Assembly: GCA_026984045.1 (NCBI GenBank)
Contig: JALSSV010000102.1
Location: forward strand, 37,104-101,103
Direction of reading: 5' to 3'
DNA from: Chromatiales bacterium
GTDB lineage: Bacteria > Pseudomonadota > Gammaproteobacteria > UBA6429 > Thiohalophilaceae
Length of the DNA: 64,000 nt
Under the pieces are notes generated by a model. It saw only the letters and a list, made by a program, of their open reading frames with translations, searched no databases and had not been told where the DNA came from. Each line of letters opens with the position of its first letter. The stretch's first letter is position 1. This document shows, in pieces, positions 1 through 9,178 of the stretch. A program made the translations under genes and the position numbers.

Positions 1-708
1 GAGGAGGTCGCGCAGGCCCGGCGCGAGGCGGGCGAGCCCGAGCCCGAACCCTCGCCGGAGGAACTGGCCGCGCAAAAGGCCCGGGCCGAGGCCGACGCGG
101 CCCGGCGCGAGGCGGCCGAGGCGCTGCTTGCGGCGATGCGCCCGGAAGAGCGGGAGCAGGTGCTGCAGGGGCCGCCGCAGCCCGAATACGCCCCGCGGGT
201 GCTCTCGCCCCAGGTGGCCTTCATCATGAACACCATGCTGCGCGACGTGATCCGCTTCGGCACCGGGCGCCGGGCCCTGGTGCTGCGCCGTTCGGATCTG
301 GCCGGCAAGACCGGCACCACCAACGATCAGCGCGACGCCTGGTTCGCCGGCTTCAATCCGGCCCTGGTGACCATCGCCTGGGTTGGCTTCGACGATCCGC
401 GCCCCCTGGGCAGCCACGAGACCGGAGCCCGCGCCGCGCTGCCCATGTGGATCGGTTACATGGGCGCCGCGCTGCGTGATACCCCGGAAATCCCGCTGGT
501 GCAGCCGCCGGGCATCGTTTCGGTGCGTATCGACGCCCGCACCGGCGAGCTGGCCGGCGCCGACAGCTCCGCAACCCTGTTCGAGTATTTCCGCGCCGAT
601 CACGTGCCGACCCGCGAGGCGGAAGAGGAAGCGGCCCCCCCCATTGCCAGCGGCGCTGAGGGTGGCGATGGCGCGCCGGCCGGGGACATAACCGAGGAGC
701 TGTTTTGA
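1..708 (+). CDS. mrcA: Penicillin-binding protein 1A, C-terminal part (partial, starts before the window)
   Basis: Bifunctional peptidoglycan glycosyltransferase/transpeptidase of the inner membrane; only the end of the transpeptidase domain is present and the frame is open from base 1. The KTGTT box (K[ST]G motif of the penicillin-binding fold) lies at 307-321 and is followed by the DAWFAGF and WVGFDDPRPLG stretches typical of PBP1A. The first 60 codons are an Ala/Glu/Arg-rich charged stretch (EAREAAEALL-like) just ahead of the KTGTT region, probably an inserted surface helix. The tail after the fold is acidic and low in complexity. The family assignment is firm; PBP1A rather than PBP1B rests on the motif context. 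The upstream part of the gene is outside the window. Confidence 0.88.
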   Translation, partial: EEVAQARREAGEPEPEPSPEELAAQKARAEADAARREAAEALLAAMRPEEREQVLQGPPQPEYAPRVLSPQVAFIMNTMLRDVIRFGTGRRALVLRRSDLAGKTGTTNDQRDAWFAGFNPALVTIAWVGFDDPRPLGSHETGARAALPMWIGYMGAALRDTPEIPLVQPPGIVSVRIDARTGELAGADSSATLFEYFRADHVPTREAEEEAAPPIASGAEGGDGAPAGDITEELF

Positions 709-733
709 GGCTGCCAGCCGCTCCCGCAGACCC

Positions 734-853
734 ATAGCCGGGATGGCGCGCGAGCGGAATCCGGGAACGACGGTTCCCCGGGTTCCGGCCCCGCGGGCCT
801 GCATCCGGCTACACAATCCCCGCCTGCTGTGCCGAAATTTTGCAATGACCAGG
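734..853. repeat. Degenerate palindromic element with one recognisable end
   Basis: An inverted repeat starting ATAGCCGGGATG (734) and ending GCATCCGGCTAC (812), with the inner pair CGGAATCCGGG / CCCGGGTTCCGG. It matches the core of the element at 20315-20394. A short tail GCCGAAATTTTGCAATGACC (831-850) corresponds to the right terminal repeat of the complete element at 20193-20426. No left terminal repeat is visible; that side abuts the mrcA stop. It is probably a decayed or truncated copy. Confidence 0.7.
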
Positions 854-884
854 CAAAGCCGGCAGTCCCGAGAGGAGTCCTGAA

Positions 885-1502
885 ATGAACGGAGCCCGCC
901 ACGGTCGCGAACGCCAGATGCGTGAACGTCTCGCCCAGGAGGCCGCGCGCATCCTGCTCGAGTCCGGCAGCCGCGACTTTTATGCCGCCAAGCGCAAGGC
1001 CGCCGAACGGCTCGGCGCGGTGGATACCCGCAACATGCCCAGCAATGCGGAGATCGAGCTGGCCCTGGTGACTCATCAGCGGATCTTCCGCGCCGACAGT
1101 CAGCCCCGGGCCTTGCGCCACCTGCGCGAGGTGGCCCTGGAAGCCATGCGCTTCTTCAGCGCATTCCGGCCGCGGCTGGTGGGCAGCGTGCTGCGCGGCA
1201 CGGCCGACGAGCATTCGGTGATCAGCCTGCATCTGTATGCGGGCACGCCCGAGGAGATCGATCTGTTCCTGCTCGATCGGGGCATCCCTTTCGAAACCGG
1301 CGAGAAGCGCCTGCGCTTCGGCGCCGATCATTACCAGACCCTGCCGTTGTACCGCTTCCTGGCCGAGGACACGCCGCTGGAAGTGGTGGTCTTCCCCCTC
1401 GACGGTTCCCGTCAGCCGCCGCTCAGTCCCGTGGATGGCAAGCCCATGCGGCGGGCCGATCAAAAAGAAGTGGAAATTCTCCTGATGGCAGAGGAAAGCT
1501 GA
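885..1502 (+). CDS. Conserved nucleotidyltransferase-like protein of unknown function
   Basis: A 205-residue soluble protein with no signal peptide. The N-terminal half carries the AARILLESGSRDFYAAKRKAA stretch and ALVTHQRIF; the second half contains LVGSVLRGTADEHS followed by EEIDLFLLDRGIPFE, which looks like a minimal nucleotidyltransferase core (G-S box and a later acidic pair). From memory, proteins with this pattern are conserved in gammaproteobacteria and are annotated either hypothetical or nucleotidyltransferase. AUG at 885 is preceded by GAGAGGAG, a good ribosome site. It stands alone between mrcA and the convergent malic enzyme gene. No substrate can be named from the sequence. Confidence 0.7.
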   Translation: MNGARHGRERQMRERLAQEAARILLESGSRDFYAAKRKAAERLGAVDTRNMPSNAEIELALVTHQRIFRADSQPRALRHLREVALEAMRFFSAFRPRLVGSVLRGTADEHSVISLHLYAGTPEEIDLFLLDRGIPFETGEKRLRFGADHYQTLPLYRFLAEDTPLEVVVFPLDGSRQPPLSPVDGKPMRRADQKEVEILLMAEES

Positions 1503-1541
1503 AAGGACGCAGCGGCAAGGAAGGCCCCGCCGTTTTCCTCT

Positions 1542-2786
1542 TTATTCTGGCCGCTTTTCTCTGAGACGGGCGACGCCCGTGTCCACGGCCGCCTCGGCCA
1601 CGGCGCCGGCCACCTTCGCCTTCAGGCGAGGATCGAAGGGCTTGGGGATGAAGTAGTCGGGGCCGAAGGCCAGTTCCTCCAGGCCGTAGGCGGCCAGCAC
1701 CTCGGGGGGAACCGGTTCGTGGGCCAGTTCGGCCAGGGCGTGCACTGCGGCGACCATCATGGCCATGTTGATGCAGGTGGCCTGCACGTCCAGCGCGCCC
1801 CGGAAGATGTAGGGGAAGCCCAGCACGTTGTTCACCTGGTTGGGGTGGTCCGAGCGCCCGGTGGCCAGGATCACGTCGTCGCGGGTGGCTTTGGCCAGGG
1901 CCGGATCGATCTCCGGATCGGGGTTGGAGAGGGCGAAGACGATGGGGCGCTCGGCCATGGTCTCGAGCATGGCGGGGGTGAGCAGGCCGGGGCCGGAGAC
2001 GCCGATGAAGACGTCGGCGCCGCGCACCGCATCGGCCAGGGTCCGGCGCGGGGTCTCACGGGCGAATTCCTGCTTCCAGGGATTCACGTGGTCCCGTCCC
2101 TGATGAACCACGCCCCGGCGATCCACCAGATAGATGCGCCGCGCGCCCAGATGGCGGAGCATGCGCATGGCGGCGATGCCGGCGGCCCCGGCGCCGACGC
2201 AGACGATGTGGACCGAGGCCAGATCCTTGCCGGCGATCTCCAGGGCGTTGAGCAGCCCGGCGGCGATGATGATGGCCGTGCCGTGCTGATCGTCGTGGAA
2301 CACGGGGATGTCCAGTTGCTTGCTAAGGGTCTGCTCGATCTCGAAACAGGCGGGGGCGGCGATGTCTTCCAGGTTGATGCCGCCGAAGCCGGGCGCGATA
2401 CGCCGGACCGTGTCCACGAAGGCGGCGTCGTCCTCGGCGTCCACCTCGATGTCCACCGCGTCCACGTCGGCGAAACGCTTGAACAGCACGGCCTTGCCTT
2501 CCATCACCGGCTTGGCGGCCAGTGGGCCGGTATTGCCGAGGCCGAGCACGGCGGTGCCGTCGGTGACCACCATGACCAGATTGGACTTGTTGGTATAGCG
2601 CGCCGCGCTGGCGGGATCCGCGGTGATGGCCCGCACCGGCGCTGCCACGCCGGGGGTGTAGGCCAGGCTGAGATCGTCCTGGGTCTGGCAGGGCTTGGTC
2701 AGCAGGGTGCCGATCTTGCCCGGGACGGGTTCGGCGTGATAGCGCAGGGCGGCGTCTTCGAGGGTGGGTGGCTGGTCTTTGCTCAT
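1542..2786 (-). CDS. Malic enzyme (oxaloacetate-decarboxylating malate dehydrogenase), short form
   Basis: Converts malate plus NAD(P)+ to pyruvate, CO2 and NAD(P)H in the cytoplasm. The 414 residues contain the family signatures YTPGVA (43-48, active-site Tyr), [11 protein letters not shown] (75-85), the metal-binding Glu-Asp pair at 140-141 with FHDDQHGT (163-170), and the dinucleotide-binding GAGAAGIAA (198-206). Length matches the simple malic enzyme domain; the C-terminal phosphotransacetylase-like domain of the long MaeB form (about 760 residues) is absent. It is convergent with the gene at 885-1502. The cofactor preference is not decided. In an autotroph it could serve anaplerotic or NADPH-generating roles (inference). 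Confidence 0.92.
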   Translation of the reverse strand: MSKDQPPTLEDAALRYHAEPVPGKIGTLLTKPCQTQDDLSLAYTPGVAAPVRAITADPASAARYTNKSNLVMVVTDGTAVLGLGNTGPLAAKPVMEGKAVLFKRFADVDAVDIEVDAEDDAAFVDTVRRIAPGFGGINLEDIAAPACFEIEQTLSKQLDIPVFHDDQHGTAIIIAAGLLNALEIAGKDLASVHIVCVGAGAAGIAAMRMLRHLGARRIYLVDRRGVVHQGRDHVNPWKQEFARETPRRTLADAVRGADVFIGVSGPGLLTPAMLETMAERPIVFALSNPDPEIDPALAKATRDDVILATGRSDHPNQVNNVLGFPYIFRGALDVQATCINMAMMVAAVHALAELAHEPVPPEVLAAYGLEELAFGPDYFIPKPFDPRLKAKVAGAVAEAAVDTGVARLREKRPE

Positions 2787-2894
2787 GGCAGGGTCCGTTT
2801 CGGGGCAGGCGGCGATTGTACCCGCTGCCGAGGTGTTGCACGAGGGGCGGACTGATCAGCCGCCCCGTCTGGCTACTGGTCAAGCCATTGGCAC

Positions 2895-3006
2895 GCCCTT
2901 GGGGTCGGTGAGGCGTTTCGTGACACGCCGTGAATACGTCCCTGTAGGCTCGACGGCCGCATCCCTGCGGCCGACGGTCACGAAACGCCTCACCGACCCC
3001 AAGGGC
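2895..3006. repeat. Long hairpin element, copy 1 of 3
   Basis: Perfect 30-bp inverted arms (2895-2924 and 2977-3006; outer end GCCCTTGGGG, inner end TTTCGTGAC) enclose a centre beginning ACGCCGTGAATACGTCCCTG and ending CATCCCTGCGGCCGACG. The centre is shared with copies at 47273-47380 (opposite orientation) and 63697-63860, whereas the arms differ. It lies between the malic enzyme start and the end of the nuclease gene, so it is part of the upstream region of one and downstream region of the other. No coding capacity. Confidence 0.85.
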
Positions 3007-3039
3007 TCTATACATGAATCCGACGCAGCAATTTTCAGC

Positions 3040-3070
3040 GGCTTGTCGAAAACGCGCTTTTTCAACAGCC
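3040..3070 (-). terminator. Imperfect hairpin of the GGCTGTTGAAAAA type after the nuclease gene
   Basis: On the minus strand GGCTGTTGAAAAA (3070-3058) pairs with TTTTCGACAAGCC (3052-3040) two bases after the stop codon of the nuclease gene. The same core occurs as a perfect palindrome at 30482-30524. Position suggests a transcript end; the U-run is inside the stem rather than after it. Confidence 0.5.
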
Positions 3071-3072
3071 AC

Positions 3073-3861
3073 TCAGTCGACGGCTTCGATCATGCGGGGG
3101 TGGTTGAGGTTCATGCGCAGTTCGCGGCGGTTTTTCACGTAATAGACCCAGCCGCGCACGGTGAGGCGGCGCCCGGCGAAGTCGCGGGGATGGCGGGCAA
3201 AATGATGCCGGTGTTTCTTCGGCAGGCGCAGGGCGAAGCCCGGTCCGAGGTTCAGCCAGAAGGCGGTGCGGCTCTCGCCCACCCGGGACACGGTGCCGGT
3301 GACGCGGCGGAAGCCGGTGTCGGCGGGTCCGAGGCGATCCGCCGGCACGGGCCGGAAGGCGGCCTCGCGCCAGACGCCGCGGCGGGCCTGCCGGGCCCGG
3401 GCCTCGGCTTCGGCATAGCAGTCGGCATGGCGCAGATTGGGTGGCACCACCACCTGGAAGCCCAGGCCGGCCTCGAGCAGCCGGGCCGTGACGTTGGTGC
3501 CGTCGGGCAGGAAGGGATGGGCCAGCAGACGGCCGTAGTGATCGGTCGGATCCCGGCCGATCTCCAGTTGCAGCCGCCCGTTCGCGAGCAGGCTGCGCAG
3601 GCGGGCGGTGGCGGCCTCGGCGAGCGGCTGGGCGGGGCGGCCGTCGCGGGCCCGCTCCGGGGTGTTGAGGCCGATGAAACGCACGTGCCGCCCGTCGGCC
3701 AGGCGGATGGTGTCGCCGTCGATGACCTCGGCCAGTTCGACCGGCCGGGCGTCGGCGGGCGTCGGGCAGTGACCGCGGCCCGTGCAGGCCGTGGTGGCCA
3801 GCAGCAGGCAAACGAAAAGGGGCGCCCGCAGCGCCCCTTTTCCGTCGATGCGCCAGGGCAT
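3073..3861 (-). CDS. Thermonuclease-fold (SNase-like) exported protein
   Basis: A 262-residue protein with an N-terminal hydrophobic segment (about residues 11-26, ending LLLATTAC, a weak lipobox or signal peptide). The staphylococcal-nuclease-like domain follows, with VIDGDTIRL (about 46-54), RFIGLNTPE, and later YGRLLA and RQARRGVW, all family hallmarks. The last 80 residues form an OB-like extension with VTGTVSRVGE. It presumably cleaves nucleic acid in the periplasm. The AUG is placed just after rpmE (4-bp gap). The first codons overlap the terminator-like hairpin of rpmE at 3814-3842, which encodes part of the hydrophobic segment; no alternative start lies between that hairpin and the domain, so the signal sequence appears to be really encoded there. 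Confidence 0.8.
   Translation of the reverse strand: MPWRIDGKGALRAPLFVCLLLATTACTGRGHCPTPADARPVELAEVIDGDTIRLADGRHVRFIGLNTPERARDGRPAQPLAEAATARLRSLLANGRLQLEIGRDPTDHYGRLLAHPFLPDGTNVTARLLEAGLGFQVVVPPNLRHADCYAEAEARARQARRGVWREAAFRPVPADRLGPADTGFRRVTGTVSRVGESRTAFWLNLGPGFALRLPKKHRHHFARHPRDFAGRRLTVRGWVYYVKNRRELRMNLNHPRMIEAVD
3814..3842 (-). terminator. Rho-independent terminator of rpmE inside the next gene
   Basis: On the minus strand GAAAAGGGGCGC and GCGCCCCTTTTC form a perfect 12-bp stem with a 5-base loop, followed by GTTTG. It begins 24 bases beyond the rpmE stop and falls within codons 7-16 of the nuclease gene. Confidence 0.75.
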
Positions 3862-3865
3862 CGTC

Positions 3866-4072
3866 TTATTTCTTCATGCCGTACTTCTGGCGGAACTTGT
3901 CCACGCGGCCGGCGGTGTCCACCAGCTTCTGCTTGCCGGTGTAGAACGGATGGCACTGGGCGCAGACTTCGATGCTCAGATCGCGGCAGGCGGTGGAACG
4001 GGTCTGGAAGGTGTTTCCGCAACTGCAGGTGACGGTGATCTCGCAGTAGTCGGGATGGATGTCGGCTTTCAT
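3866..4072 (-). CDS. rpmE: 50S ribosomal protein L31 (zinc-binding form)
   Basis: A 68-residue protein matching bacterial L31: MKADIHPDY start, CSCGN near residues 16-18, [13 protein letters not shown] (37-49) and the DKFRQKYG tail. Cys16, Cys18, Cys37 and Cys40 are the ligands of the zinc-containing C+ type; a zinc-independent paralogue is not in this window. It sits downstream of rho in the same direction, with a strong terminator immediately after its stop. Confidence 0.97.
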   Translation of the reverse strand: MKADIHPDYCEITVTCSCGNTFQTRSTACRDLSIEVCAQCHPFYTGKQKLVDTAGRVDKFRQKYGMKK

Positions 4073-4193
4073 GATGGCTCAGGTCTCCAAGGGGCGTGTC
4101 GCTCTCCCGGCCTCTCCGGGCACCACACGCTTGCAACAGGGCCGGCGATCATACGGAAATCGGCCGCAGGCGGCAAGGGCTTTCCGGCGCCGG

Positions 4194-4529
4194 TCAGGGT
4201 CGGCGGAAGGGCAGGATGCGCGCGCTGCGGCGGGGCGGGGCGGGGCGCTCTTCGGCCAGTTGCTGATAGGCTTCGCCGAGCTGGTGGAAGGTGGTCCACA
4301 TCATGTCGGAGATGGCCACGCAGGCGGCCATGGGGTTGCTGGCGGTGTCGCGCACCCGGTCGATGCGCCACTGCAGGCGGCGCAGGCGATCCTGGTGGCT
4401 GCGGGAGGCGCGGGCAATGCAGGCGTCCAGCAGGGCGCTGCGCTGGCGCTCGAAGGATTCGGGATCGCGCTTCGCCAGTTGCGACCACTGGTCGAAGTCG
4501 ATGCGGCTGGCGGGCTTGGCCTGACTCAT
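4194..4529 (-). CDS. DUF3135 family protein
   Basis: A 111-residue cytoplasmic protein, largely helical and rich in Arg. The stretch FDQWSQLAKRDPESFERQR near the N-terminus, the central LQWRID, and NPMAACVAISDMMW match my recollection of the gammaproteobacterial DUF3135 family, which has no known function. It lies between rho and rpmE on the same strand, about 120 bases before rpmE. AUG at 4529 is preceded by GAGAGGTATCCGCC, a usable ribosome site. Confidence 0.72.
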   Translation of the reverse strand: MSQAKPASRIDFDQWSQLAKRDPESFERQRSALLDACIARASRSHQDRLRRLQWRIDRVRDTASNPMAACVAISDMMWTTFHQLGEAYQQLAEERPAPPRRSARILPFRRP

Positions 4530-4656
4530 GGCGGATACCTCTCAAGGCGATATGGCGCACAAATCGCCACATTTCAATGATCCGCCGTTCCGGCCGGAAA
4601 GTCAAAACCCGGAAAGTTGTTGTAATTTGTTGATTGAAAAAGAAAATCCAACACAA

Positions 4657-4760
4657 AATCGCGAAGACGCCAAGGGGGCAAAGATTTCATGGAACAGGAG
4701 CAATGACGCCTCGAAACGAAACACCCCTCCCCCTTGCGTCCTCGGGGCCTTCGCGTTGGA
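4657..4760. repeat. Variant of the GCAGAG-type palindromic repeat (CGCGAAGACGCCAAGG form)
   Basis: The left arm CGCGAAGACGCCAAGGGGGC (from 4660) is imperfectly complementary to CCTTGCGTCCTCGGGGCCTTCGCG (up to about 4757). It lies just downstream of the rho stop. Organisation (arms of about 25 bases, unrelated loop) resembles the GCAGAG repeats in the his region, with a different arm sequence. Confidence 0.55.
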
Positions 4761-4771
4761 TGGGGGTGGTT

Positions 4772-6028
<1,257 letters not shown>

Positions 6029-6204
6029 GGATGTGGGTCTTTTCGGAAAAGTGGGTAATGCCGGATTCGACGACGGCACAGCGGACGCTGCGCGGACGAT
6101 GACGACGGTAAGGAATGTTCGGGTCTGGGGTTGTCTGGAAGCGCGCCGGGAAGTCGGCGGGCCTGCCGGGAACTTTTGTGGTTGTAGTGGAAGAGTAACA
6201 GCTC

Positions 6205-6231
6205 GCCGGGCGGGTGTCCAGCCCGCCCGGT
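6205..6231 (-). terminator. Hairpin between trxA and rho
   Basis: CCGGGCGGG and CCCGCCCGG form a 9-bp G+C stem a few bases after the trxA stop on the minus strand. There is no U-run after it, so it may act as an attenuating or mRNA-end-protecting structure rather than a complete intrinsic terminator. Confidence 0.5.
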
Positions 6232-6237
6232 GTGGGT

Positions 6238-6564
6238 TTACAGGTTGCTGTCGATGAAGGCGGCGAGCTGGGATTTGGACACGGCGCCCACCTTGGTGGC
6301 CTCCACGTTGCCGTTCTTGAACAGCATCAGGGTCGGAATGCCGCGGATGCCGAACTTGGGCGGCGTGTTGGGGTTCTCGTCGATGTTGAGCTTGGCGACC
6401 TTCAGCTTGCCGGCGTATTCCTCGGCGATTTCGTCGAGGATCGGGGCAATCATCTTGCAGGGACCGCACCAGTCGGCCCAGTAGTCCACCAGGACGGGCA
6501 TGTCGGCTTTGAGGACTTCTTCTTCGAAGGTGTCGTCGGTGACATGGACAATTTTATCGCTCAA
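6238..6564 (-). CDS. trxA: Thioredoxin 1 (UUG start)
   Basis: A 108-residue thioredoxin with the active-site WCGPCK (Trp32-Lys37), the cis-Pro loop GIPT and the usual FKNG turn. It reduces disulfides in the cytoplasm. The conserved N-terminus (M/L)[17 protein letters not shown] begins at a UUG codon (6564-6562), preceded by GGGAGACA at good spacing. The in-frame AUG at 6624 would add 20 unrelated residues and reaches into the promoter region shared with rhlB, so UUG is preferred. Divergent from rhlB and upstream of rho, as in enterobacteria. Confidence 0.93.
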   Translation of the reverse strand: MSDKIVHVTDDTFEEEVLKADMPVLVDYWADWCGPCKMIAPILDEIAEEYAGKLKVAKLNIDENPNTPPKFGIRGIPTLMLFKNGNVEATKVGAVSKSQLAAFIDSNL

Positions 6565-6679
6565 GGTTGTGTCTCCCACGTTGTGCCGGCCGACCAGGGG
6601 CCGCTTGCGCACATTTGAGCCCAACCGGGAAGGGATTGCAAGCCCATCGCCGACCGGGATTCTGCTATTCTAGACCGCC

Positions 6680-7993
6680 ATGAGCGATGCCCATCTGACC
6701 GATACCCGTTTCTCCGATTTCGATCTTCCCGCCGAACTGTTGCAAGGCATTGAGTCCGCGGGTTTTTCCCGTTGCACGCCGATCCAGGCCGAAACCCTCC
6801 CCCTGGCCCTGGCCGGGCAGGACGTGAGCGGTCAGGCCCAGACCGGGACCGGCAAGACGGCGGCCTTCCTGATCGCCACCTACGCCCACCTGCTGCGGCA
6901 TCCGGCCCCGGCCAACCGCCCGCCCACCTCGCCGCGGGCCATCATCCTTGCGCCCACCCGCGAGCTGGCGGTACAGATCCATCGGGATGCCGAAACCCTG
7001 GGCCGTTTCACCGGCCTGAAGCTGGGGCTGGTGTTCGGCGGCACCGGTTACGAGGCCCAGCGCGAGCAGCTCCAGGCCGGGGTGGACATCCTGATCGGCA
7101 CCCCGGGGCGGCTCATCGACTACTTCAAGCAACGGATCTTCGATCTCAAGTGGATCCAGGTGATGGTGCTCGACGAGGCCGATCGCATGTTCGACCTGGG
7201 CTTCATCAAGGACATCCGCTATCTGCTGCGGCGCATGCCGAAGCCGGAGAAACGGCTCAACCTGCTCTTCTCGGCCACCCTCTCCCTGCGGGTGCAGGAG
7301 CTGGCCTACGAGCACATGAACAATCCCGTGGCGGTGAAGATCGAACCGGAGAAGGTCACCGCCGGGCAGATCGTCGAGCGCATGTACTATCCGGCCAAGG
7401 AGGAGAAGATCCCCCTGCTGCTGGGCCTGTTGCAGCGGGAGAAGGTGGAACGGGCGCTGATCTTCGTCAACACCAAGCGGGTGGCGGAGCGGCTGGAAGG
7501 CTACCTCAGGGGCAACGGCTACGGGGTGGCCCTGCTCTCGGGCGACGTGCCGCAGAAGAAGCGCCTGCGCCTGCTGCAGGCCTTCACCGACGGTGAGCTG
7601 AACATCATGGTGGCCACCGACGTGGCGGCCCGGGGCCTGCACATCCCGGCCGTCAGCCACGTGATCAACTTCGATCTGCCCCAGGATGCGGAAGACTACG
7701 TGCACCGCATCGGCCGCACCGCCCGCGCCGGTGCCTCCGGTACCGCCATCAGTTTCGCCTGCGAGGAATACGTCTTCTCGCTGCCGGAGATCGAGGCGTA
7801 CATTGGCCACAAGATCCCGGTGGAAGCCATCGATGCCGACCTGCTGGTGGAGCCCAGGCCACCCGTGTTCGAACCCCGCAGGCGCCGCGGCGGCCGCCGC
7901 GGCGCAGGGACGAGAGGCGAGGGACGAGGGACGAGGGAACGCCGCTGTTCTCGTTCAAGACGCAAGGCGGGGACGCAGGCCGGAAAGGGTTGA
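6680..7993 (+). CDS. rhlB: ATP-dependent DEAD-box RNA helicase RhlB
   Basis: A 437-residue DEAD-box helicase with all motifs in order: TPIQAE (Q region), AQTGTGKT (I), PTRELAVQ (Ia), GTPGRLIDY (Ib), DEAD (II), SAT (III) and [10 protein letters not shown] (VI). The [15 protein letters not shown] start and the position divergent from trxA-rho identify RhlB, which in enterobacteria works with RNase E in mRNA decay. The last 40 residues are Arg/Gly-rich and unusual: they are encoded by a dispersed GGGACGAGG repeat (7906-7940), so the natural C-terminus has probably been replaced or extended by the repeat. The catalytic part is intact. Confidence 0.93.
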   Translation: MSDAHLTDTRFSDFDLPAELLQGIESAGFSRCTPIQAETLPLALAGQDVSGQAQTGTGKTAAFLIATYAHLLRHPAPANRPPTSPRAIILAPTRELAVQIHRDAETLGRFTGLKLGLVFGGTGYEAQREQLQAGVDILIGTPGRLIDYFKQRIFDLKWIQVMVLDEADRMFDLGFIKDIRYLLRRMPKPEKRLNLLFSATLSLRVQELAYEHMNNPVAVKIEPEKVTAGQIVERMYYPAKEEKIPLLLGLLQREKVERALIFVNTKRVAERLEGYLRGNGYGVALLSGDVPQKKRLRLLQAFTDGELNIMVATDVAARGLHIPAVSHVINFDLPQDAEDYVHRIGRTARAGASGTAISFACEEYVFSLPEIEAYIGHKIPVEAIDADLLVEPRPPVFEPRRRRGGRRGAGTRGEGRGTRERRCSRSRRKAGTQAGKG

Positions 7994-8088
7994 CCGCTTT
8001 TCCGCATTCCCTATTTCTCCGCGTTCCTCGGCTCTGGCATCCTGCTTCGCTCTACCTCCAACGTCCCTGTCGTCGTCCCTCGCCACTA
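7906..8088. repeat. GAGGGACGAGGGACGAG repeat with inverted partner, overlapping the rhlB end
   Basis: Tandem GGGACGAGG units at 7906-7940 are inversely matched by CGTCCCTGTCGTCGTCCCTCGCC at about 8062-8085, across the rhlB stop. Single arms of the same kind occur at 22951-22975 (CCCTCGTCCCTCGTCC) and 31567-31582. The loop carries no recognisable gene. Confidence 0.65.
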
Positions 8089-9105
8089 CCGGCGGTGATG
8101 CTGGCGCCAGGCCTGGAAGGTGGGAAACTGGGTGTAGCCCTTGTCGAGGATGTAGGTCAGCACGTTGTTGAGCCGATAGAACCATACCACCGAATCGATG
8201 CGCATGATTTCCCTGCCTCGCTCGTCGAAGAAGATGAGGGTGGGGGCGTAGTCCAGTTCCAGCGCTTCGGCCCACTTCCGGGCGGTGGTGCGCTTGCCGG
8301 CGGGCGTGATGACCGGGGTATCACTGCGCATGTCCAGTTGCACGGCATCGAGCTGATCCAGCTGCTTGCGGATCCGCGGATCGGCCAGGGGGCCGGCGTG
8401 AAGCACGTCGCAGGCGTGACAGCGACGGCGTTCGAAGAACACCACCAGCGGACGCTGGCCGGGGAAGCGGCGGCGGTCCAGGTTGAAGGGCGGCGGCTGG
8501 AAGAAGTCCTCCTGGTTGAGGACGTCCTTGCCGTAGCTGAAGGCGCCTTCGGCGCGGGCCAGATAGTGGGCGAAGGATTCCTCGCGGTAGTGGCCATCGG
8601 CCACGTATTCGAGGGCGGCACGGAACTGGTAGGGCGGCCGGTAGCCGCGCAGGCGCAGCACCATCTGACCGCGGCGGTCGATGAATACGATGGAGGGCGT
8701 GAAGTTGGTGTTGTACTTGATGGCGAATTCCTTCTCCGTGTACTCGTTGCCGTCCAGGCCGGTCACGGTTTTCTGGCCACGCACGTCGATGGCAATCACG
8801 TCGAAATACTTGCGGGTGTAGTCGACGATGTCCTTCTGGCCCCAGTTGTTCTGCAGATGGGCCTTGCAATAGGGGCAGTGTTTCTGGCCGAAGTAGAGAA
8901 TGATGCCGCGCTTGCCGGCGGCCACGGCCTCTTCCAGATCCTCCTGCAGATCCAGAAAGCTGACCTTGAACCAGTCCGGCAGGGTCAGGGGTTCTCGGAG
9001 CGGGGTGTCATCGAAGACAAGGTCGGAATCGGGGTTGCCGGTGGCGCTGACAGTTCCCACCAGGAGGAGGCCCAGCAGGGCGGCGAGCAGCGGGTGAGGA
9101 TGCAT
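8086..9105 (-). CDS. Exported protein with two thioredoxin-like domains
   Basis: A 339-residue protein with a signal peptide (cleavage after about residue 21, VSA-TG). The first thioredoxin-like domain has the redox pair CPYC (77-80) and a TPS cis-Pro loop; the second has CHAC (229-232) and an APT loop. It resembles SoxW/thiol:disulfide proteins of sulfur oxidisers and probably acts in the periplasm as a reductant or disulfide carrier, but the partner is unknown. It is a single gene, convergent with rhlB. The duplication of the fold in one chain is the notable feature. The start at 9105 gives a good signal sequence. Confidence 0.75.
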   Translation of the reverse strand: MHPHPLLAALLGLLLVGTVSATGNPDSDLVFDDTPLREPLTLPDWFKVSFLDLQEDLEEAVAAGKRGIILYFGQKHCPYCKAHLQNNWGQKDIVDYTRKYFDVIAIDVRGQKTVTGLDGNEYTEKEFAIKYNTNFTPSIVFIDRRGQMVLRLRGYRPPYQFRAALEYVADGHYREESFAHYLARAEGAFSYGKDVLNQEDFFQPPPFNLDRRRFPGQRPLVVFFERRRCHACDVLHAGPLADPRIRKQLDQLDAVQLDMRSDTPVITPAGKRTTARKWAEALELDYAPTLIFFDERGREIMRIDSVVWFYRLNNVLTYILDKGYTQFPTFQAWRQHHRR

Positions 9106-9178
9106 GATTGGCCTCCAGGGCGGGACGGCCGTTCTGCCAGAATGGCCGTCTCAGGGTGACGACGACAGGGCATTATAC

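Noticed and set aside
1719..2855. Long plus-strand frame opposite malic enzyme
   Set aside because: It is the mirror of a well-conserved enzyme in GC-rich DNA, is rich in Gly/His/Val, and has no known motif.
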